Shown here one piece after another: positions 33,211 to 41,099 of a stretch of DNA of 64,000 bases; the first letter of the stretch is position 1; each line of letters opens with the position of its first letter. The stretch lies in NCBI RefSeq assembly GCF_034541975.1, contig NZ_JAVYJM010000001.1. One strand, 5' to 3'. Under the pieces are notes generated by a model. It ran no database searches. It worked only from the letters and a program-made list of their open reading frames with translations, and had not been told where the DNA came from. Origin of the DNA: Dermacoccus abyssi (GTDB taxonomy: Bacteria; Actinomycetota; Actinomycetes; Actinomycetales; Dermatophilaceae). The translations under genes were made by a program, and so were the position numbers.

Positions 33211-33341
33211 ACTTCTCCAAGCGTCGGGTTTCCTGCGCGCGATGCGCGACATTGATCCGCGAGCATCCCGAGGTCCATTCTACCGAGCGTCCTAGCGCTG
33301 CATGACCACGACGGCGGGGAGCCGAATCGGCTTCGCGCCGT

Positions 33342-34049
33342 TCAGAGTTCGGGAACGCTTCGTTCTTCCGCTGCGCGGCGGAGGAGCTGCTCGGCGACGA
33401 CGAAGTCCTCCTCGGCATCGATGTCGATACCTTCGAGCGGATCCATGACGAACAACTCGATGCGGCCGCCGAGACGGTTGTGGTGGCGCTCGTAGATCTC
33501 TGTCCGTGTGAGATAGAGCGAGCCCGTTTCGCGGTACCGCATCTGCTCCGGCGTGATGTCCTGACGCCGGGGGCGAGCCTCGTACGGATAATGCGCCCGC
33601 ACTGCCGGCGCGCCGCTCCACAGGAAGATCTCCGCCGGAACGACGCCCACCATCGAGTCGGCGCCTGAGGCCGCGAACTCCGTCAGGCAGCGCTCCAACG
33701 TTCCGGCCAGACGCAGGGGAGAGGTGGCCTGGAGGAACATCACCTGTTCCGGCTTGCGCCCCTCCTCGCGCGTCACGACGTCGATGGCGTGCTCGATGAC
33801 GAGCTCGGAGGCGGTGTCGTCCTGCGCCAGCTCATCGGGACGCTCGATGATGCGCGCCCCCGCCGCCCGGGAGACCGCAGCGATCTCGTCATCCTCGGTG
33901 GAGACGTAGGGCACGACACCGGGCGTCGCGAGGGCCTGCTCGATCGTCCAGGCGATGAGCGGCTTGCCTTGAAGCGGCTTGACGTTCTTGCGCAGGACGC
34001 CCTTCGACCCTCCGCGAGCGGGGATGACGGCGGGGGTGAACTGAGGCAT
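33342..34049 (-). CDS. neuA: CMP-N-acetylneuraminate/nonulosonate cytidylyltransferase
   Basis: Activates the nonulosonic acid made by the adjacent synthase with CTP. The 235-residue product starts F-T-P-A-V-I-P-A-R-G-G-S-K-G-V-L-R-K-N, the CMP-Neu5Ac-synthetase signature, and has P-L-Q-G-K-P-L-I-A-W-T-I, L-Q-A-T-S-P-L-R, and the C-terminal G-I-D-I-D-A-E-E-D-F metal site. It is the short, single-domain bacterial type. The ATG at 34049 has no Shine-Dalgarno but a TATCCT box ending 6 nt upstream, so it is probably leaderless. 131 bp separate its stop from the start of the NeuB-fusion gene on the same strand. Confidence 0.92.
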   Translation of the reverse strand: MPQFTPAVIPARGGSKGVLRKNVKPLQGKPLIAWTIEQALATPGVVPYVSTEDDEIAAVSRAAGARIIERPDELAQDDTASELVIEHAIDVVTREEGRKPEQVMFLQATSPLRLAGTLERCLTEFAASGADSMVGVVPAEIFLWSGAPAVRAHYPYEARPRRQDITPEQMRYRETGSLYLTRTEIYERHHNRLGGRIELFVMDPLEGIDIDAEEDFVVAEQLLRRAAEERSVPEL

Positions 34050-34055
34050 TTGCCA

Positions 34056-34065
34056 AGGATAAGTT
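34056..34065. promoter_or_regulatory. Overlapping divergent -10 boxes for leaderless neuA and GT2 transcripts
   Basis: Between the start codons of neuA (34049, minus) and the GT2 gene (34072, plus) there are only 22 bp. They contain TATCCT on the minus strand (34056-34061) and TAAGTT on the plus strand (34060-34065), each exactly 6 nt from its start codon. The -10 boxes share two bases, so the two promoters should exclude each other, and each -35 region lies inside the other gene. Confidence 0.6.
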
Positions 34066-34071
34066 AGGCGC

Positions 34072-35049
34072 ATGGCCGACCCGAGCGAGAACGCAGCACG
34101 CGCCGACGTTTCGGTCGTCATCGCTTTCCACGAGGCGCACGCGACCCTTCCGCTGCAGCTCGAGGCACTGCTCGCGCAGGAGGAGGCGCCGCGCTTCGAG
34201 GTCGTCGTCGTCGACAACCGCTCGAGCCGCACGCCGGTCCCGATCGTGGAGGAGTGGCGAGCCCGGGGTCTCGACGTGCGCCTCGTCGACGCTCCCCGCG
34301 CGCAGGGAACGTCGTACGCGCGCAACGTCGGCGTCGCGTCGACCACCTCGAGCATGATCGTGTTCGTCGACGCGGATGACTGCGTCGGTCCGCGCTTCAT
34401 CAGCTCGGCCGTCCACGCACTACGGCACGTCGATGTCGTGGATGGTGAAGTGCGCCCTGTCGCGGCCACCGAGTTCGACGACGGACGCGAGCACCTGTGG
34501 CGCCTCCTCGACGGCATCGCGGGAGGCTCGGTCGTCCGCGATGCGGCCGATCACGACTATCCGATCCTCATGGGTGGCGCGAGTGCCGTGCGTCGCGAGG
34601 TGTTCCTCGAACTCGGCGGCTTCGATCAGACGTTCTTCCCCGGTGCGGAGGACAACGACCTCGCACTGCGTCTTGTGCGAGGCGGTCGGACGATTGCGCG
34701 TCACCCGGGGATGGCTCTGGCCGAGCGCCTTCGTTCGTCCGACGGTGCGGCATTCAGACGTTCCTTCGAAGCGGGGCGCATGCACATCGCACTGTGCGCC
34801 CGCCACGACCTGTGGGCTGTCTCGCCACACCTCCGCGATCCGAAATGGTTCGTGGATCTGGCCAAGGTGCCGCTGGTTGCTGTCAAAGCGCTCGTGACGC
34901 GGGCCGATTCCGACACGCGTCGTGCTGTTGCGTCGCGTGTCGGCCTGCGCCTCGGGCAGGGAGCCGGCATGGTCACCTACCGGCTCCTACGTCGCCCGGT
35001 GGTCCCTCAGCTCGGCGTCGGGCTCGACGAAGGTGTGAGCAGCCAGTAG
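34072..35049 (+). CDS. Family 2 glycosyltransferase
   Basis: A 325-residue GT-A enzyme with V-S-V-V-I-A-F-H-E-A-H-A-T at the N-terminus, V-V-V-V-D-N-R-S-S, T-S-Y-A-R-N-V-G, V-F-V-D-A-D-D-C-V for metal, and G-G-F-D-Q-T-F-F-P-G-A-E-D-N-D-L-A-L-R. The general plan resembles the GT2 module of the GT4-GT2 fusion at 28909-30936, so the two may be paralogues. It is probably leaderless (TAAGTT box 6 nt before the ATG). Its last 43 bp overlap the convergent PIG-L gene. Confidence 0.86.
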   Translation: MADPSENAARADVSVVIAFHEAHATLPLQLEALLAQEEAPRFEVVVVDNRSSRTPVPIVEEWRARGLDVRLVDAPRAQGTSYARNVGVASTTSSMIVFVDADDCVGPRFISSAVHALRHVDVVDGEVRPVAATEFDDGREHLWRLLDGIAGGSVVRDAADHDYPILMGGASAVRREVFLELGGFDQTFFPGAEDNDLALRLVRGGRTIARHPGMALAERLRSSDGAAFRRSFEAGRMHIALCARHDLWAVSPHLRDPKWFVDLAKVPLVAVKALVTRADSDTRRAVASRVGLRLGQGAGMVTYRLLRRPVVPQLGVGLDEGVSSQ

Positions 35050-36035
35050 CGCTCGCGGGTCGGCAGATGCCGGGCCGCGAGCAGGCGCCCGGCCGTGTCC
35101 ATTACAGGCATCTGCGACGTGTAGTGGCGAAGGTGGGTGAACTTCAGGTCCGTGTCGATCTGTTCACTCCACCCGGTTGCCTTCATGCCGCGAGCCGCGC
35201 AGATCCGGGCGACGGCGGCATCCGCCGAACCGTGCCACAGGTAGGGCAGCTCTTCGTAGAGCACGACGGTCATGTCGGGGCGCTCGTCGGCGAGGTCGAG
35301 GACGAGGTCGCGCAACGCCAGATGATCCGGATTCGCCGCGAGGCGCCCGCCCTTGGCGGCGCGTCGGCGGCGGCCCACATGCTCGGCGTGGAGTGCCCGG
35401 CGCGCCAGTGCGAGGGGAACGCGAACTCCGCCCCGAACGGCCCGCTTGATCCGACCCGCGATGGCAGAACCATGAGAGTGGATCTTCGGCCCCTCCGAAG
35501 TGCCGGTGTCAACGACCGGTTCGTCCGCTGTGGCCTTCTCCGGGGGCGGCGTGCTTCCTGCCGACGATGTCGCGCGAAGACCGGCCAGTCGACGCTGCAA
35601 GGGAGCCCACGGTGCGTCCGGGACTTTGATCCCGGCGCCTGCCGGAGCCAGGACGAGGGTGTTCGCGCCGTTCTCGTCGAGCCACCGCTCGATTTCGGCC
35701 CGCACGTCGCGGAGTTGCTCGACGCGCACGTCGCGCTCGACGTACGGCCCCTCCAAAGCGTCGAGTCGTCGGACCCGTGCCGGGGTGTCGGCGAACGCAG
35801 CGGTGTCCTCGGCAACGCGCGCCGTCAGGGTCTCGTCGGAGTCGGCGAAGCCGCAGATCTCGTCCCAGCTCGTGGTGCGAGGCGGGTGCGGGCGTCCGGC
35901 GAAGACCGTCCAGACGTCACTGGGATCGGTGAGGACGAATGCCGTGGCGCTGAGCAGTGCGTCGTCGAGATGGGGGGAGAGGACGAGCGTGCGTGCTCCG
36001 TGGAGGGAAGCGGGTCTGGAGCGCAGGGAAGTCAC
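35007..36035 (-). CDS. PIG-L/LmbE-family N-deacetylase
   Basis: A zinc-dependent deacetylase family member, probably removing an acetyl group from an N-acetylated sugar or lipid-linked glycan. The N-terminus has T-L-V-L-S-P-H-L-D-D-A-L-L-S-A with the zinc ligands His and Asp-Asp; the second metal and catalytic segment is A-A-N-P-D-H-L-A-L-R. Between them is a long insertion (about residues 155-225), which is Pro/Thr-rich and then basic. The GTG at 36035 is preferred: a CATACT box lies 6 nt upstream, matching the leaderless pattern, and the residues before it are not family-like. An ATG at 36068 would add 11 residues. It converges on and overlaps the GT2 gene by 43 bp. Confidence 0.8.
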   Translation of the reverse strand: MTSLRSRPASLHGARTLVLSPHLDDALLSATAFVLTDPSDVWTVFAGRPHPPRTTSWDEICGFADSDETLTARVAEDTAAFADTPARVRRLDALEGPYVERDVRVEQLRDVRAEIERWLDENGANTLVLAPAGAGIKVPDAPWAPLQRRLAGLRATSSAGSTPPPEKATADEPVVDTGTSEGPKIHSHGSAIAGRIKRAVRGGVRVPLALARRALHAEHVGRRRRAAKGGRLAANPDHLALRDLVLDLADERPDMTVVLYEELPYLWHGSADAAVARICAARGMKATGWSEQIDTDLKFTHLRHYTSQMPVMDTAGRLLAARHLPTRERYWLLTPSSSPTPS

Positions 36036-36041
36036 GTCATC

Positions 36042-36047
36042 AGTATG
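36042..36047 (-). promoter_or_regulatory. -10 box (CATACT) for leaderless PIG-L gene
   Basis: CATACT on the minus strand, then GATGAC, then the GTG at 36035: 6-nt spacing as in the other leaderless starts. It departs from TANNNT in the first base only. Confidence 0.45.
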
Positions 36048-36105
36048 ACGATGCGGTCCGTGTCGCAACTTTCCGCGGCATGGTGGGGGCTCGCCGCCGC
36101 GGGCT

Positions 36106-36111
36106 TAACAT
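36106..36111 (+). promoter_or_regulatory. -10 box (TAACAT) for leaderless gene at 36118
   Basis: TAACAT, then GAGTCG (6 nt), then the GTG at 36118. An ATG at 36110 overlaps the box but runs into TGA after three codons, so it is not the start. Confidence 0.55.
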
Positions 36112-36117
36112 GAGTCG

Positions 36118-37131
36118 GTGACCTTGCTGCACAACGATTTGCACGCTTGGCGCAGGTGGTCCGATTCCCAGCGCCGGGCCGAAGCAGGACTCCGTCACCT
36201 CAGGGCTACTGTTCGACCGTCCAACTCTGCTCCTGCTCGTCTGCGTGTCCCCGGAGGCGCGCGCGTGCTCGTCGTGCTCGACAAGTCGAGTCCCAGTTGT
36301 GACGCGGCCATTCTGGAGCCGCTGCGATTCCTCGATCCAGCCACCACTGCTGTCCTGGCACCTCCCGAGTTCACGCTGCCTGAGACGTTCGCCGGTGAAA
36401 GTGTGCCGTTCGATTCCGTCTCTGTGCTTCCCGAAACCCTGCGCTCCGTCCTGTCGCTGGGCGCCTATCTCCCGCTGAGTGAAACAGTCGCGCCGTGGGC
36501 GGCAGAGCGGGACATCCCGTTTTTCCTCGTCCAGCACGGGCTGCTCACCCCGTGGTCTCCGCCGGCCTCCGAAGGCGCTCGCGTCCTCGCGTGGTCGGAC
36601 GCAGACGCCGACGTCTGGGCCCAGGGGCGTCCCGATGTCGACGTTCAGGTCGTCGGATCCCAGCTGCTCTGGTCGGCTGCCGCCGAGACCAAGCTCGAAG
36701 CCATCGACGAGCGTCCTGTCGTGCTCGGGCAGCTTCACGGCACCGAGCTCGGGCGGCGTGAAGCGCTCACGAGCTATCTGCGCTTTGCCCGTGACGTTCC
36801 CAGTGACTACCGCCCACACCCCAACGAGGCGGATCTCGTCTCGAGGGGGCTGCACCGGCTCATGCGCCAGCGTGGCGTGACGTTCGAGACGAGCGGCCGT
36901 CCGCTGCTCGACATGCGCCGCCCGGTGGTCTCGATCTTCTCGACAGGAACCCTCGAGGCAGCGACGCGCGGACTCCCGGCCTGGGTCACGCATCCCAATC
37001 CCCCACCGTGGGTTCGTGACTTCTGGGCCCGATACGATCTTGCGCCGTGGGGGGAACCACCGACGAAGGGCTGGCCGCAGCCCGGAACCGAGCCTGCGGC
37101 CGCTGTTGCCGCTGCACTGGAGACTGCATGA
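36118..37131 (+). CDS. Unassigned GT-B-like protein of the polysaccharide locus
   Basis: A 337-residue soluble protein that I cannot place in a named family. It has two Rossmann-like halves. The first contains V-L-V-V-L-D-K and I-P-F-F-L-V-Q-H-G-L-L-T-P-W; the second V-V-L-G-Q-L-H-G, then Y-R-P-H-P-N-E, then V-S-I-F-S-T-G-T-L-E-A-A-T-R-G-L-P-A. The His-Pro and later Ser-Thr motifs are arranged as in CMP-sugar- or CDP-polyol-using GT-B enzymes (bacterial sialyltransferases, TagF-like transferases). With a CMP-nonulosonate synthetase gene 2 kb away, it is a candidate nonulosonate transferase, but this is inference. The GTG start is leaderless-type. The next gene overlaps by ATGA. Confidence 0.6.
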   Translation: MTLLHNDLHAWRRWSDSQRRAEAGLRHLRATVRPSNSAPARLRVPGGARVLVVLDKSSPSCDAAILEPLRFLDPATTAVLAPPEFTLPETFAGESVPFDSVSVLPETLRSVLSLGAYLPLSETVAPWAAERDIPFFLVQHGLLTPWSPPASEGARVLAWSDADADVWAQGRPDVDVQVVGSQLLWSAAAETKLEAIDERPVVLGQLHGTELGRREALTSYLRFARDVPSDYRPHPNEADLVSRGLHRLMRQRGVTFETSGRPLLDMRRPVVSIFSTGTLEAATRGLPAWVTHPNPPPWVRDFWARYDLAPWGEPPTKGWPQPGTEPAAAVAAALETA

Positions 37132-38243
37132 GCACGCCGCGCATTGCGATCGCACACGACTACATCACTCAGCGCGGGGGAGCCGAACGGGTCGTGCTCG
37201 CTCTCACACGGATGTTTCCCGACGCGGTCCTCTACACGACGCTCTACAACGCCGAGACGACGTATCCGGAGTTTCGTGACGTCACGATCGTCACGTCGCC
37301 CCTGAACCGCATCCGGTTCCTGCGCACTCACCACCGCGCGGCGCTGCCGTTGCTCGCGTGGGCATCGAGTCGCGTCCGCGTCGACGCGGACGTCCTCGTG
37401 GCCTCCTCGAGCGGTTGGGCGCACGGCTTCCGGAACACGGGGCAGAAGCTGGTCTACTGCCACTCGCCGGCCCGTTGGCTCTACCGCAGCGACGACTACC
37501 TCGGTGCCGACGCCCATCGCTCCCTCATCGGGTGGATCCTTGCGGCTCTCACCCCGGCGCTGTTGCGGTGGGACAAGCGCGCCGCTGCCGGCGCCGATCG
37601 GTACCTGGCGAACTCGACGGTCATCGCGGAGCGAATCAAGAATGCCTACGGCTTCGACGCCGAGGTGGTCTTCCCGCCCTTCGGCGTGAGCCCGGACGGG
37701 CTGCTGGAGCCGCTTCCTGACATCGAGGAGTGGGTGGCCGACGGGTATTACCTGGTTGTCTCGCGCCTCATGCCCTACAAGAACGTCGACCAGGCCATCG
37801 AGGCCGTACGCGAACGTGACCACAAACTCCTCATCGTCGGCGCCGGGCCGCTCGACGCGCAGTTGCAGGCTCAGGCCCCCGACAACGTCCGCATCGTCTC
37901 CAACGTGGGAGACCGTCAGCTGCGCTGGGCCTACCGGCACGCGCGCGCGGTTATCGCGCCGTCCTTCGAGGACTTCGGGCTCACGCCCCTCGAAGCCGGG
38001 GTCTTCGGTAAGCCCGTCGCGGCGCTCCGCGCCGGCGGCTACCTCGACAGCGTCGTCGAGGGACGATCCGGGGTGTTCTTCGACGAAGCGCGTGCGGCCG
38101 ACATCGCCAGAGCGCTCGACGAGATCGAGGCCCACGATTGGGACGCCGACGAGATCATCGACCATGCGGCCAGCTTTGGTGAGGCGCACTTCCACGCGAA
38201 GCTCGACGCCGTCATCGACGAGATGATGAACGAACGCGGGTAA
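37128..38243 (+). CDS. Family 4 glycosyltransferase, WbaZ-like mannosyltransferase
   Basis: A 371-residue GT-B enzyme with R-I-A-I-A-H-D-Y-I-T-Q-R-G-G-A-E-R at the start, Y-C-H-S-P-A-R-W-L-Y, then V-S-R-L-M-P-Y-K-N-V-D-Q-A-I-E and F-E-D-F-G-L-T-P-L-E (E-x7-E). This combination is typical of WbaZ/WbdA-type mannosyltransferases that use GDP-mannose; the guanylyltransferase at 47743 could provide the donor. The ATG at 37128 overlaps the preceding stop. A strong hairpin follows 67 bp after its stop. Confidence 0.88.
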   Translation: MSTPRIAIAHDYITQRGGAERVVLALTRMFPDAVLYTTLYNAETTYPEFRDVTIVTSPLNRIRFLRTHHRAALPLLAWASSRVRVDADVLVASSSGWAHGFRNTGQKLVYCHSPARWLYRSDDYLGADAHRSLIGWILAALTPALLRWDKRAAAGADRYLANSTVIAERIKNAYGFDAEVVFPPFGVSPDGLLEPLPDIEEWVADGYYLVVSRLMPYKNVDQAIEAVRERDHKLLIVGAGPLDAQLQAQAPDNVRIVSNVGDRQLRWAYRHARAVIAPSFEDFGLTPLEAGVFGKPVAALRAGGYLDSVVEGRSGVFFDEARAADIARALDEIEAHDWDADEIIDHAASFGEAHFHAKLDAVIDEMMNERG

Positions 38244-38310
38244 GGCACGAGCTGAGACCAACATCCCGAGCCGGCACGGTGGGGCCGACAACAGGGGCCC
38301 TGAAACTGAA

Positions 38311-38339
38311 GGAGCGGACACCGGTTCGGTGTCCGCTCC
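38311..38339. terminator. Bidirectional hairpin terminator between converging genes
   Basis: A perfect 13-bp stem (GGAGCGGACACCG / CGGTGTCCGCTCC) with a 3-nt loop lies between the mannosyltransferase stop (38243) and the BY-kinase stop (38373). A short T/C-rich stretch follows on the plus strand. Confidence 0.82.
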
Positions 38340-38372
38340 CTCAATTCATGATGACGCTCGGCGCAGAATTGG

Positions 38373-40061
38373 TCACTCGCCGAGATCCGCTCGACGTCGG
38401 GCGCGGCGGGTGCGGGGCCCCTGGGGGCTGGGTGCCTCCCCGGACTGCCGACCATGCGGAGCGACATTCGGCCCGGACGCCTCGGAGGCTCCCGCTCGGG
38501 AAGGGGCGCTCGGAGCGCGAACCGCAGTCGCGGGTTCAGGTGGCGTCGGGGCCTGAGGGGCAGGCTGCCTCAGACGTGCAGCGTCCTCCTTGCCCGGCAG
38601 ATCCGCGGACGATCGTCCCTCCGTCAGAGTCAGGTCGCGAACCTCGGGGGACGGGGTGGGCGCCGTGGCCGCCGAAGGATCCTCGCTGCTGCCGTAGCCG
38701 TAACCGTAAGTGGCGCCGCCGTAGTTGCCGGCGCCGTAGCCGTAGATCGTGCTGCCCATCTGCTTGGGCGGGGTCATGTTGAGGATGGAGCCGTAGTAGT
38801 GCGCGCCGACCTGCTCGAGAATCTTGGCGCACAGTCCGACCTGCTCGCGGTGCGTGCGGCCGTGCTGGTAGACGACGGCGGCACCGTCGGCGGCGACGGC
38901 GAGGAGGCCGGCGTCGGTGACGGGTAGTAGCGGGGGAGCATCGAGCACGACGAAGTACTCCTCGCCCAGGGCTTCGATGACCGCGCTCATACGGCGCGAG
39001 CCGAGCAGTTCCGAGGGGTTCGGGGGCACGCGGCCGGAGGTGATCACGGCGAGGTTCTTGTGGTCGCCCTGCTGGATCGCCGATGCGAGCGGCGCCTGAC
39101 CGGTGAGCACCTCGGTGAGACCGACGAGGTTCTCGAGCTCGAACGTCTCGTGGACGGTGGGACGACGGAGGTCGGTGTCGACGAGCACCACGCTCTGGCC
39201 GGCTGCGGAGAGCACGCGGGCCAGGTTGGCCGCGACCGTCGATTTGCCTTCGCCCTGCATCGCCGACGTGATGACGAGTGAGCGCGGCGGACGTTCGGTG
39301 GAGATGTACCGCAGGTTCGTGCGCAGCATGCGGAACGCCTCGGCGGTCGTGCCGAGTTCACCGAGACCACCGCGACGCTTCGACTGGAGCGTCGGCGCCT
39401 TCGGGATGACGCCGAGCACACCGGAGCCCGTGAGCTTTTCGACCTCGCTCGTGTGGCGGATGCGCGAGTCGAGTTGCTTACGCAGAACGACGAGGACGAT
39501 CCCGGCAAGCAGACCGATGGCAGCGCCTGCCATGAGGTTGCGCATCCAGTTCGGTGACGACGGTGCAGACGGGCGAGCAGCCGCCGTCAGGGGGAAGACG
39601 CGGTAGACCGATGTCTTGGCCTCCGTGCCGACCGTCTCGAGGTACTTGGCCTCGTCGGCGAGCGCTGTGCGGGCCAGGTCAGCGGCGCGTTGAGCCTTGG
39701 CGGGCGTCGCCGCGGACGCGGTCAAGGTGAGGGTCGCAGACCCCTCGCTGGAGGCTCCGACCACCGAGAACTCGCCGGCGCGCAGGCTGCCCTTCGACTC
39801 CTCGGCGATGCGGTTCGCCACACCCGAACTGCTCGCGAGCTGTGCGTAGTAGCCGGCGCGGCCCGTCGACAGCTGCTGCGACAGCACGGCGGAATTGGCG
39901 TCGATCGAGTTTCCCGCGATGACCTGTGCTGTTGAGCTGGCGGAATAGAGCGTCGGGCGCGTCAGGGTGTAACCCGCAGCGAGCAGCGTGCCGATCAAGG
40001 CAGCGAGAACGAGCAGTTTGAGGTTGGCGCGCATGATGCGCACGAGATCAAGGGCAGTCAC
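38373..40061 (-). CDS. Polysaccharide copolymerase / BY-kinase (second copy)
   Basis: A 562-residue chain-length regulator and tyrosine kinase. Membrane segments lie near residues 15-35 and 175-195; the kinase has Walker A (S-A-M-Q-G-E-G-K-S-T), Walker A' (V-L-V-D-T-D-L-R-R-P) and Walker B (F-V-V-L-D-A-P-P-L-L). The acceptor cluster is a Tyr/Gly-rich run (Y-G-Y-G-A-G-N-Y-G-G-A-T-Y-G-Y-G-Y-G) near residue 455. Unlike the copy at 10613-12085, it continues for about 90 residues as a Pro/Ala-rich tail ending in Arg-rich sequence. The GTG at 40061 follows AGGAG. It is the only gene of its unit and probably serves the second polysaccharide module. Confidence 0.92.
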   Translation of the reverse strand: MTALDLVRIMRANLKLLVLAALIGTLLAAGYTLTRPTLYSASSTAQVIAGNSIDANSAVLSQQLSTGRAGYYAQLASSSGVANRIAEESKGSLRAGEFSVVGASSEGSATLTLTASAATPAKAQRAADLARTALADEAKYLETVGTEAKTSVYRVFPLTAAARPSAPSSPNWMRNLMAGAAIGLLAGIVLVVLRKQLDSRIRHTSEVEKLTGSGVLGVIPKAPTLQSKRRGGLGELGTTAEAFRMLRTNLRYISTERPPRSLVITSAMQGEGKSTVAANLARVLSAAGQSVVLVDTDLRRPTVHETFELENLVGLTEVLTGQAPLASAIQQGDHKNLAVITSGRVPPNPSELLGSRRMSAVIEALGEEYFVVLDAPPLLPVTDAGLLAVAADGAAVVYQHGRTHREQVGLCAKILEQVGAHYYGSILNMTPPKQMGSTIYGYGAGNYGGATYGYGYGSSEDPSAATAPTPSPEVRDLTLTEGRSSADLPGKEDAARLRQPAPQAPTPPEPATAVRAPSAPSRAGASEASGPNVAPHGRQSGEAPSPQGPRTRRARRRADLGE

Positions 40062-40161
40062 ACGAGCTCCTGGTGCCGCGGGCGCTGCCGCCGGCGAGGT
40101 GAAGAGTCATACATACCCGCTCAGGATAAACGGGTTGGACCGCCGCTGAGGCCGCCGTCCA

Positions 40162-40178
40162 GCCGCACGAAGTGCGGC
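40162..40178 (-). terminator. Small hairpin after the DeoR gene
   Basis: A 7-bp perfect stem (GCCGCAC / GTGCGGC) with a 3-nt loop lies 14 bp past the DeoR stop on the minus strand. It is a weak terminator candidate separating the regulator from the BY-kinase gene. Confidence 0.45.
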
Positions 40179-40191
40179 GCCACGTAGCGGA

Positions 40192-40962
40192 TCACTGGGC
40201 GACGATGAGTTGCCCGACCTTGTCGCTCACGAGACGACGAGCCTCGACGTCCAACTCGGCGTCCGTGACGAGGACGTCCACCTGGTCGAGCGAACCGACG
40301 GTGCACAGGCCGATCACGCCCCACTTCGAGTGGTCGGCCACGACGATGATGCGCTTGGCCGCCGCGATGAGCAGGCGGTTCGTCTCGGCTTCGAGGAGGT
40401 TCGGGGTGGTGAGGCCGGCGTCGAGATCGATGCCGTGGATGCCGAGGATGAGGGTGTCGACGTGCATGTCCGCCAGCACTCGGTTGGCCACGGGGCCGGC
40501 GAGAGCATCCGAGGGAGTACGCACACCGCCGGTGAGAACGACGGTCTGGTCCTCACGCGAGGGGTCGTAGAGGAGCTCGGCGACCCGAGGCGAGTTCGTC
40601 ACGACGGTGAGTCGTTTGACCGGGCGCAGCTCGACGGCGACGGCATAGGCGGTCGTTCCGGCGCTCACCGCGACGGTCTGCCCGTGGCCGATGAGGCTCG
40701 CCGCAGTGCGGGCGATCTCGGACTTCTGGACGGGATTCATCGCCGACTTCACGGAGAAGCCCGGTTCGTCGATCGTGTGGTCACCGATCGCGGTGGCGCC
40801 GCCGTGCACCTTGAGGACGAGGCCCTTGCCGGCGAGGAACTCGATGTCGCGGCGCACCGTCATATCGGAGACGCCGAGCTTCTCGACGAGTTCACTGACG
40901 CGGACGCCACCGTCGTCCTCAATGCCGCGCAGGATGGCTTCTTGGCGTTGGCGTGCCAGCAT
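40192..40962 (-). CDS. DeoR-family transcriptional regulator
   Basis: A 256-residue repressor-type regulator with an N-terminal winged helix (residues 1-57; V-S-E-L-V-E-K-L-G-V-S-D-M-T-V-R-R-D) and a C-terminal sugar-phosphate-sensing domain of the DeoRC type (V-A-V-S-A-G-T-T-A-Y-A-V, V-V-T-N-S-P, V-L-T-G-G-V-R, G-I-H-G-I-D-L-D-A-G-L-T). Such proteins usually control a sugar or nucleoside pathway and respond to a phosphorylated sugar. The ATG at 40962 has AGGAGG immediately upstream; longer frame to 41055 is not family-like. The target is unknown: no catabolic operon adjoins it, and its own neighbourhood or the nucleoside cluster at 52887 could be considered. Confidence 0.9.
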   Translation of the reverse strand: MLARQRQEAILRGIEDDGGVRVSELVEKLGVSDMTVRRDIEFLAGKGLVLKVHGGATAIGDHTIDEPGFSVKSAMNPVQKSEIARTAASLIGHGQTVAVSAGTTAYAVAVELRPVKRLTVVTNSPRVAELLYDPSREDQTVVLTGGVRTPSDALAGPVANRVLADMHVDTLILGIHGIDLDAGLTTPNLLEAETNRLLIAAAKRIIVVADHSKWGVIGLCTVGSLDQVDVLVTDAELDVEARRLVSDKVGQLIVAQ

Positions 40963-41087
40963 GCGACCTCCTCGTGCCCCTGGAACCGGGGGTGACCCAA
41001 CAGATCCCAACATAGTCGAACGCCCGGCGATCCGCCCGCACACCGTTGCCGACACTGCTCGGATGCGACAGCGCTCACGGCGAGTGT

Positions 41088-41093
41088 CAGAAT
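41088..41093 (+). promoter_or_regulatory. -10-like box (CAGAAT) for leaderless trpS
   Basis: CAGAAT, then 6 nt (GGCGCC), then the trpS ATG, with no Shine-Dalgarno. Only the A at position 2 and T at position 6 of the TANNNT consensus match, so it is weaker than the other examples. Confidence 0.4.
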
Positions 41094-41099
41094 GGCGCC

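Noticed and set aside
36110..36120. ATG at 36110 as start of the gene at 36118
   Set aside because: It is out of frame and meets TGA after three codons; it only overlaps the -10 box.
38690..38760. Short tandem GTA/GCC-like pattern as a DNA repeat
   Set aside because: It encodes the Tyr/Gly acceptor cluster of the BY-kinase and is explained by protein sequence.
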